From positions 1 to 9,051 of the forward strand of contig JAGDCK010000071.1 of assembly GCA_017958585.1 (NCBI GenBank): a stretch of 9,051 nucleotides of DNA, written 5' to 3'. Source of the stretch: Lachnospiraceae bacterium (GTDB taxonomy: Bacteria > Bacillota > Clostridia > Lachnospirales > Lachnospiraceae). Below are positions 1 to 4,311 of the stretch, piece by piece (the stretch's first letter is position 1; each line of letters starts with the position of its first letter). The position numbers and the translations under genes are program-made. The notes beneath the pieces were generated by a model, which saw nothing but the letters and a program-made list of their open reading frames with translations, did not search any database and had not been told where the DNA came from.

Positions 1-354
1 ACCCTTTCTGAGTACGATGGGATTAGCGCCTGCAGCGAGGTTCTTCATGCCGGCATTGATCATAGCCTGTGCAAGAACTGTAGCTGTTGTGGTTCCGTCA
101 CCTGCAACATCGTTTGTCTTTGTTGCAACTTCTTTTACAAGCTGAGCGCCCATGTTTTCAAAAGCATCCTCAAGCTCGATCTCCTTTGCGATGGTTACAC
201 CGTCGTTTGTGCTAAGGGGAGCACCGTAGGACTTGTCCAAAACTACATTTCTTCCGTTGGGTCCAAGTGTTACTCTGACTGTATTGGCGAGTTTGTTCAC
301 GCCTGTCTCAAGTGCCGCACGAGCGTCAGCACCGTATTTAATCTCTTTTGCCAT
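1..354 (-). CDS. groEL: Chaperonin GroEL (Hsp60), N-terminal part only
   Basis: This is the first 118 codons of the large chaperonin subunit; the rest lies beyond the left edge. GroEL forms the double-ring cytosolic chamber that folds proteins with ATP and the GroES lid. The equatorial-domain signatures are visible: LGPNGRN near residues 30-36, TNDGVTIAKEIELED at 49-63, and the ATP-binding DGTTTATVLAQ at 86-96, where Asp86 corresponds to the family's catalytic-site aspartate. The start is the ATG at 352-354, preceded on the minus strand by AAGGAAAGG. It lies 57 bp behind groES, so the two form the usual groES-groEL operon. Position 33 is Asn where many GroELs have Lys (LGPKGRN); I read this as normal variation. 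Identification is very secure. Confidence 0.98.
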   Translation of the reverse strand, partial: MAKEIKYGADARAALETGVNKLANTVRVTLGPNGRNVVLDKSYGAPLSTNDGVTIAKEIELEDAFENMGAQLVKEVATKTNDVAGDGTTTATVLAQAMINAGMKNLAAGANPIVLRKG

Positions 355-411
355 TTTAATGACCAACCTTTCCTTATATATTTAGGTAAATTCACCTACC
401 AAAAACACGTA

Positions 412-699
412 TTATTTTACGATGGCGAGGATATCGTTCTGTCTTACGATGATATACTCCTCATTTTCTCCAAGCTTTACTTCGTTTCCGGAATATTTTG
501 AAAAGATTACCTGATCGCCAACCTTTACTGCCATAGCAACTTCCTTGCCGTCAACCATTCCGCCGGGGCCGACTGCCACAACCTCACCCTGCTGAGGCTT
601 TTCCTTGTTCTGTCCGGGAAGAACGATTCCTGACTGTGTAGTCTCTTCTTCCTTTAACTGCTTGAGGACCACTCTGTCTCCTAAAGGTACTAAATTCAT
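412..699 (-). CDS. groES: Co-chaperonin GroES (Hsp10)
   Basis: GroES is the heptameric lid that closes the GroEL chamber during ATP-driven folding in the cytosol. The 95-residue product opens with NLVPLGDRVVLKQ. It has the mobile GroEL-contact loop around residues 17-36 (ETTQSGIVLPG), the roof-loop region near VGPGGMVDGKEV, and the closing KVGDQVIFSKYSGNEVKLG...ILAIV. Length is typical for the family. I chose the ATG at 697-699 because an AGGAGG lies 8 nt upstream of it (708-713); the alternative TTG six codons earlier falls inside that ribosome binding site. It is the first gene of the groESL operon. The spacer to groEL contains a small possible hairpin (383-398, TAGGT...ACCTA). Confidence 0.98.
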   Translation of the reverse strand: MNLVPLGDRVVLKQLKEEETTQSGIVLPGQNKEKPQQGEVVAVGPGGMVDGKEVAMAVKVGDQVIFSKYSGNEVKLGENEEYIIVRQNDILAIVK

Positions 700-729
700 T
701 TTTGATTCCTCCTTCAATAAATAACTATC

Positions 730-749
730 CGAAATATGTCCTTATTTCG
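730..749. promoter_or_regulatory. Perfect 7-bp inverted repeat at the groESL transcription start
   Basis: CGAAATA (730-736) and TATTTCG (743-749) form perfect arms around a 6-bp spacer. The repeat lies just downstream of the predicted start site and 30 bp ahead of the groES start codon, where CIRCE is expected in many Firmicutes. It differs from CIRCE in sequence and spacing and is not the CtsR direct repeat. It could be an operator or a short 5'-UTR hairpin; its role is inferred from position only. Confidence 0.35.
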
Positions 750-762
750 AATTCCAAGGGCA

Positions 763-791
763 ATTATAACACATTTTTTTCAGAATAAACC
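763..791 (-). promoter_or_regulatory. Probable sigma-A promoter of groES-groEL
   Basis: On the minus strand a perfect TATAAT (763-768) is preceded by TGT, giving an extended -10 element (TGnTATAAT). The -35 position at 17 bp spacing reads GGTTTA, a poor match to TTGACA, as is tolerated with an extended -10. Transcription would start near 756, about 57 nt before the groES ATG. The canonical HrcA operator CIRCE (TTAGCACTC-N9-GAGTGCTAA) is absent between here and groES. Confidence 0.6.
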
Positions 792-811
792 TTTTTTATA
801 CTTTTTTAATG

Positions 812-846
812 AAAAAATGTATGACCCGTAAGAGCCATACATTTCC
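812..846 (-). terminator. Intrinsic terminator of the C39-like gene
   Basis: AAATGTATG (815-823) pairs perfectly with CATACATTT (836-844) around a 12-nt loop. Read on the minus strand, the stem runs into six T residues. It begins about 35 bp after the stop codon of the upstream minus-strand gene and separates it from groESL. Confidence 0.75.
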
Positions 847-879
847 TCGATTCTTATGCGATTAAAAGGGGGAATCCTC

Positions 880-1548
880 TTAACACTCAACCTCAAGATA
901 TCCCACAAGTTTTGAAGTGTCATATGAATCCATGACACCCAGATTGGGATCATAGAATTTACCGTCAAATGCCACAAGATAATGTGAAAATCTGCCCATC
1001 TTCTCCATGAGCACTGCGCACTTGGGAATATCCACATCGGCTCCGCCGGTAAAATAAATTGTGTCGGCATGCTTGATTCCGTAGTGATTTAATGTGGAAA
1101 CGATCATGCTCATGGTAGCCTGCCACTCGCGGCACTGCATCTCATCCATTACATCCTGAATGGTAACACCTGCAAGCATTGCCACGCAGGTCTGTCCGCA
1201 GAGGCCGTCCTCGGGCTGGATGATGATATCCACTTTGTCGATCTTTCTGATGGGATGCTCGAAATCATACTTTGCGGGCTTCTCAAGTCTGGGAAGGGAT
1301 GCGGGGATCCTGAGCACAAACTCATGCTCTCCGTCAGGCACTTCCTTGTCAAAATGAGTCACATCAATCTCATACTTTCCCTTCTCCAAAGGGTAAAGAA
1401 CGCAATCCATCATCTCGCTGCCGTCTATACTCATAAGTGCATTGATGTTATCGCGATGTCTGCTGACCTCCCACACATTAAAAGGGAGTGTCACTCTTCC
1501 GTTAACTTCTTTGCTCTTGTCCACAATACCTTTAAACGCAAATTTCAT
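880..1548 (-). CDS. DUF1905-like / C39-like cysteine peptidase domain protein
   Basis: This is a 222-residue cytosolic-looking protein with no signal peptide or membrane segment. The N-terminal part (about 1-75, with GRVTLPFNVWEV and INALMSIDG...LYPLEKGKYEIDV) resembles the small DUF1905 beta-barrel; that match is from memory and moderate. The C-terminal part (about 105-222) looks like a papain-fold C39-type domain. QPEDGLCGQTCVAML supplies oxyanion Gln112 and nucleophile Cys117. SHYLVAFDGKFYDPN supplies His189 and Asp200. An intact Gln/Cys/His/Asp set suggests an active thiol peptidase or amidase; the substrate is unknown. I prefer the second ATG (1548): the AAAGGA motif is about 12 nt from it but only 1-2 nt from the ATG at 1560. 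The gene is monocistronic, with its own terminator downstream and the mgtE terminator upstream. Confidence 0.8.
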   Translation of the reverse strand: MKFAFKGIVDKSKEVNGRVTLPFNVWEVSRHRDNINALMSIDGSEMMDCVLYPLEKGKYEIDVTHFDKEVPDGEHEFVLRIPASLPRLEKPAKYDFEHPIRKIDKVDIIIQPEDGLCGQTCVAMLAGVTIQDVMDEMQCREWQATMSMIVSTLNHYGIKHADTIYFTGGADVDIPKCAVLMEKMGRFSHYLVAFDGKFYDPNLGVMDSYDTSKLVGYLEVEC

Positions 1549-1679
1549 AAAATAATCCATATCCTTTCAAGGCCTGTTTACTGGTTTTATACAATCCATT
1601 CCTTAATTATGTGGTGATTCTAACAAATAAAAAACCGCTTGAAAACCGTTTTTTTCAAAGTATTAAAAAAAATACATCC

Positions 1680-1728
1680 TGATAAAAATATGTCAATTAT
1701 GATAAAAATATATCAATTGATTTATTTT
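1680..1728. promoter_or_regulatory. Tandem 20-bp palindromic repeat, candidate operator upstream of the C39-like gene
   Basis: TGATAAAAATATGTCAATTA (1680-1699) is followed directly by a second copy (1700-1719) matching at 18 of 20 positions. Each copy contains TGATA-N6-TATCA or a one-mismatch version of it, and the second continues into the palindrome ATCAATTGAT (1712-1721), itself the core of a 24-bp imperfect palindrome (1705-1728). On the minus strand the first copy contains a perfect TTGACA (1691-1696) that could serve as a -35, with a weak TATTTT 16 bp on. An alternative -10, TATAAA, lies at 1586-1591. Two sites at 20-bp spacing sit on one face of the helix, as expected for a regulator binding cooperatively. 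Confidence 0.4.
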
Positions 1729-1747
1729 AACATCGTGCCAAAAAGTG

Positions 1748-1782
1748 CAAAAAAGAACCTGACGCCCCTCCGCGTCAGGTTC
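1748..1782 (-). terminator. Strong intrinsic terminator downstream of mgtE
   Basis: GAACCTGACGC (1755-1765) and GCGTCAGGTTC (1772-1782) form a perfect 11-bp GC-rich stem with a 6-nt loop, followed on the minus strand by six T residues and further T-rich sequence. It lies about 190 bp after the mgtE stop, so mgtE transcripts would carry a long 3' untranslated region. Confidence 0.85.
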
Positions 1783-1974
1783 AAATAAATATCTCCCGCA
1801 TAATTCACAAGAAAATCCGCCGTAGTTCTAACTTTTTTCATTTAAAACTTATCGACTGAAATCAGTATAACCATCAATGCGTCACAAAAGTGTCACAGAA
1901 TAGCATTTTCGCGGTTGATATTTAATATTTTCTAATTTTTGTTCAAAAAACCATACTTTCAACACATTTTTTGT
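1783..1974. other. Non-coding 3' region of mgtE with short repeats
   Basis: No convincing gene is present here. TTTTTGTTCAAAAA occurs twice (1936-1949 and 1968-1981), 32 bp apart; each copy is itself an inverted repeat (TTTTTG-TT-CAAAAA) and the second overlaps the mgtE stop codon. GTCACA occurs twice, 11 bp apart (1881 and 1892). These may be chance products of AT-rich DNA or mRNA 3'-end structure. Confidence 0.4.
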
Positions 1975-3324
1975 TCAAAAATGTAGGAATACAGATGCGA
2001 CTCTGAAGTAAACAAGCAGTGAAAGTGCATCCACAATGGTGGTGATAAAGGGGCTCGCCATAACTGCAGGGTCAAATCCCAGCCTCTTTGCACCGATGGG
2101 AAGCATACATCCCACAAGCATTGCCAAAAGCACTGCACATACAAGTGTAAGGCATACGATAAGAGCAACCGTAAATCCAACTCTGTCAAGGAGCATAAGC
2201 TTTACAAAGTTTGCTGCAGCAAGTGACATTCCACAGAATACCGCAACTCTTATCTCCTTCCAGACAACCTTGAAGATATCTCTGTACTCGATCTCTCCCA
2301 GGGAAAGGCTACGAATTACTGACACTGAAGCCTGTCCGCCTGCATTTCCGCCCGTGTCCATGAGCATCGGGATGAATGCGGTAAGCGATGCGTAAACGCT
2401 TAAGGCTGACTCAAAGGAAGTGATGATCGCTCCCGTAAAAGTAGCGGAAACCATGAGAAGTAACAGCCAGGGGATCCTCTTTTTATAAGTCTCAAAGACT
2501 CCGGTCCTCATATATGGCTTGTCACTGGGCATGATAGCGGCCATCTTTTCCATATCCTCTGTGGTCTCTTCTTCCATGATATCCACGATATCATCGACCG
2601 TGATGATACCCACGAGGCGGTTTTCATTGTCCACAACGGGCATTGCCGTAAAGTCGTATTTTTTGAACTGGTTTGCAACTTCCTCCTGGTCCATGAGGGT
2701 GTTTACGGAAATGACATTCTCATGCATGATGTCACCGATCACATCATCGCCTTTACTAAGGAGGAGGTATCTCAAAGCCACCGTTCCCACAAGTTTTCTC
2801 TGCCTGTCGAGAACGTAACATATGTTAATGGTCTCGGAGTCAAGGCCCTTGTCCCTGATCCTCTCGATTGCCTGATCCACCGTCAGGTTTTCCTTTAGGT
2901 CTACATACTCCACCGTCATGATACTTCCGGCGGAATCCTCCGGGTATCTGAGCAGGTGGTTAATATCTCTTCTGGTCTCAGGTGTTGCCAGAGCGAGAAG
3001 TTTTTTTACCACATTTTCGGGCATCTCTTCCAAGAGATCAACCGCATCATCCGCCATCAGATTGTCGATGATGCCTGCAGCATCCTTATCTGACAGGGAG
3101 TTAATGATGAACTGCTGACTGTCCACATCCAGATATGAGAACACATCCGCCGCCAGATCCTTTGGCAGAATTCTGAAAACCTTCAACATGTTCTCATCTT
3201 CCATCTCCTCCATCAAAACCGCGATATCGGCTTCGTTAAGTTCACTGAGGTACTGACGAAGGGTGGTGTATTGCTTTGTGGTGAGGAGTTCTACGATCTC
3301 CTCAATTTCCTTGATATCTTCCAT
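1975..3324 (-). CDS. mgtE: Magnesium transporter/channel MgtE
   Basis: This Mg2+-gated Mg2+ channel of the cytoplasmic membrane is 449 residues, the usual family length. Order: an acidic superhelical N domain (about 20-125, with ADDAVDLLEEMPENVV), a tandem CBS pair (about 130-255, with SAGSIMTVEYVDL and GIITVDDIVDIM), a connecting helix, and five membrane helices (about 284-447). The signature FIPMLMDTGGNAGGQASVSVIRSL-type segment is at 318-340. The last helix has DPAVMASPFITTIVDALS with Asp432, equivalent to the pore aspartate of the Thermus protein. The cytosolic domains sense Mg2+ and close the pore. The ATG at 3322-3324 has AAAGGAG 7 nt upstream. I see no M-box riboswitch in the 158-bp leader, but a possible leader peptide overlaps the start. 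It may be co-transcribed with the YigZ gene upstream, since no terminator separates them. Confidence 0.97.
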   Translation of the reverse strand: MEDIKEIEEIVELLTTKQYTTLRQYLSELNEADIAVLMEEMEDENMLKVFRILPKDLAADVFSYLDVDSQQFIINSLSDKDAAGIIDNLMADDAVDLLEEMPENVVKKLLALATPETRRDINHLLRYPEDSAGSIMTVEYVDLKENLTVDQAIERIRDKGLDSETINICYVLDRQRKLVGTVALRYLLLSKGDDVIGDIMHENVISVNTLMDQEEVANQFKKYDFTAMPVVDNENRLVGIITVDDIVDIMEEETTEDMEKMAAIMPSDKPYMRTGVFETYKKRIPWLLLLMVSATFTGAIITSFESALSVYASLTAFIPMLMDTGGNAGGQASVSVIRSLSLGEIEYRDIFKVVWKEIRVAVFCGMSLAAANFVKLMLLDRVGFTVALIVCLTLVCAVLLAMLVGCMLPIGAKRLGFDPAVMASPFITTIVDALSLLVYFRVASVFLHF

Positions 3325-3406
3325 TGCAAATCTCCTTTGATGATTTTTTATAGCCCCATATGTGAACGGGGAGAGGATTTTCAGAATTCTGTTTTCGACT
3401 CTTCAT
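3302..3406 (-). CDS. Possible 34-codon leader peptide overlapping the mgtE start
   Basis: An ATG at 3404-3406 is preceded by AAGGTGGTGG (3413-3422) at about 9-nt spacing. It opens a 34-codon frame that crosses the mgtE ribosome binding site and ends 23 nt inside mgtE in another reading frame. The peptide begins MKSRKQNSENPLPVHIWGY. The Pro-Leu-Pro stretch after acidic Glu-Asn recalls the Pro/acidic leader peptides of enterobacterial Mg2+ transporter genes, though the sequence is not homologous. Its codons (CCT CTC CCC) include TCTCC, complementary to GGAGA of the mgtE ribosome binding site (3331-3335). Translation is unproven and the frame could be chance. Confidence 0.3.
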   Translation of the reverse strand: MKSRKQNSENPLPVHIWGYKKSSKEICNGRYQGN

Positions 3407-3482
3407 AAAAAACCACCACCTTTCGATCTGCAAAGTATTTTTGCAAATATCAAATAATTTAAACAATTAGTACAGTGTCATT

Positions 3483-4136
3483 TTACGTTTGGGATACGTC
3501 TTTGTCAATGAAAGAACAAAGTTTTTTTTCACTAAATTTTACCCTGGCGCCCGTGGCCTCCGTGATATTTTTCATAAGGCTCTCGCAGGCTCCCTCGGCG
3601 ACCTTTACGGTCAGTTTTACGTTGTCCGCATACACTGAATTTTCGGGAGTGATGTCCGCCTTTTCTAAGGCAAACAAAACCTTGCTTATGTCGGAGTAAT
3701 CCGCGGTTATCTCAAACTCATATCCGGTCACGATCTTTCCGGTGACACAGTTTTTTAAGCCTTCCTTTACCGCCTGACTGTAGGCTCTCACAAGCCCCCC
3801 TGTGCCCAGGAGCGTTCCTCCGAAATACCTGGTCACCACCACGCAGATGTTGTGAATGCTGCTTCCCGTTAACACCTCCAGCATTGGGCGCCCCGCAGTG
3901 CCGCTTGGCTCGCCGTCGTCACTGCACCTTGAGAGCTCATTGTTTCTACCTATGATAAATGCAGAGCAATTATGCCTTGCATCCCAGTATTTCTTTTTCA
4001 TCTCCGCAATAAATAAAGCGGCCTCCTCCTCGGTGGAAACAGGCTTTATATTTGCTATGAACCTGGATTTTTTTTCTTCGATCTCGCCCTGCCCGCCCTC
4101 TAAGAGGACAGTGTAAATGTCTTTATTTTCCGCCAT
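3483..4136 (-). CDS. yigZ: YigZ/IMPACT family protein
   Basis: This 217-residue cytosolic protein has the two-domain layout of bacterial YigZ. The N-terminal IMPACT/UPF0029 domain (about 15-130) carries the diagnostic DDGEPSGTAGRP (73-84) and VVVTRYFGGTLLGTGGLVRAY (about 99-119). The C-terminal DUF1949 ferredoxin-like domain spans about 138-205. Eukaryotic IMPACT modulates GCN1/GCN2 translational control; the bacterial proteins are suspected to bind nucleic acid or ribosomes, but no role is firmly established. The ATG at 4134-4136 follows GGAGC about 7 nt upstream. mgtE lies 158 bp downstream on the same strand with no clear terminator between, so the two may share a transcript. Confidence 0.95.
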   Translation of the reverse strand: MAENKDIYTVLLEGGQGEIEEKKSRFIANIKPVSTEEEAALFIAEMKKKYWDARHNCSAFIIGRNNELSRCSDDGEPSGTAGRPMLEVLTGSSIHNICVVVTRYFGGTLLGTGGLVRAYSQAVKEGLKNCVTGKIVTGYEFEITADYSDISKVLFALEKADITPENSVYADNVKLTVKVAEGACESLMKNITEATGARVKFSEKKLCSFIDKDVSQT

Positions 4137-4166
4137 AAAACAGCTCCGCTCTTTGTTTTCAAAGGT

Positions 4167-4195
4167 ATCGTAACATATATGTTTTTAAATGTGAA
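4167..4195 (-). promoter_or_regulatory. Probable promoter of the YigZ gene
   Basis: On the minus strand TTCACA (4190-4195, 5 of 6 matches to TTGACA) and TACGAT (4167-4172, 4 of 6 matches to TATAAT) are separated by 17 bp. Transcription would start near 4160, about 24 nt before the start codon. The -35 overlaps one arm of the palindrome at 4186-4222, and the spacer contains a 10-bp palindrome, ACATATATGT (4173-4182). Confidence 0.5.
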
Positions 4196-4222
4196 ATAAA
4201 TCTTAAGATTCATTTACATTTA
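4186..4222. promoter_or_regulatory. Imperfect palindrome in the divergent promoter region
   Basis: The core AATCTTAAGATT (4199-4210) is a perfect 12-bp palindrome. Beyond one mismatch the symmetry continues (AAAT with ATTT, then TAAATGT with ACATTTA, one bulged G at 4193), giving a dyad of about 37 bp. It covers the -35 of the YigZ promoter and ends 11 bp before the -35 position of the penicillin-binding protein promoter. It could be an operator serving both, but the DNA is AT-rich and function is not shown. Confidence 0.4.
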
Positions 4223-4232
4223 CAATAAAAAC

Positions 4233-4261
4233 TTTATTTATATATTTGATTTTGGTATAAT
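4233..4261 (+). promoter_or_regulatory. Promoter of the class A penicillin-binding protein gene
   Basis: TGGTATAAT (4253-4261) is a perfect extended -10 (TGnTATAAT). TTTATT (4233-4238) lies 17 bp upstream as a weak -35. Transcription should start near 4268, giving an untranslated leader of about 44 nt. Confidence 0.7.
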
Positions 4262-4280
4262 TACTCCAAATGTAATTTGG

Positions 4281-4297
4281 TAAACGTATGACGTTTA
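4281..4297 (+). promoter_or_regulatory. Small inverted repeat in the PBP mRNA leader
   Basis: TAAACG (4281-4286) and CGTTTA (4292-4297) are perfect 6-bp arms around TATGA. The repeat ends just before the GGAG ribosome binding site (4303-4306) of the downstream gene. It spans the upstream in-frame ATG at 4288, which has no ribosome binding site and is probably not used. Confidence 0.3.
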
Positions 4298-4311
4298 GGA
4301 ATGGAGATTCA

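Noticed and set aside
1255..1617. 120-codon plus-strand frame opposite the C39-like gene
   Set aside because: Antisense shadow of a well-supported gene with domain motifs; no start signals.
1650..1780. Insertion sequence or MITE suggested by repeats between the C39-like gene and mgtE
   Set aside because: The repeats are a tandem operator-like pair and a clear intrinsic terminator; no terminal inverted repeats flanked by target duplications are visible.
3325..3482. M-box (ykoK) Mg2+ riboswitch upstream of mgtE
   Set aside because: The leader is about the right length but I find none of the conserved M-box segments and no terminator hairpin with a T-run ahead of mgtE.
4288..4311. Upstream ATG start adding eight residues to the PBP
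   Set aside because: No ribosome binding site precedes 4288, and it lies within an inverted repeat; GGAG is placed for the ATG at 4312.
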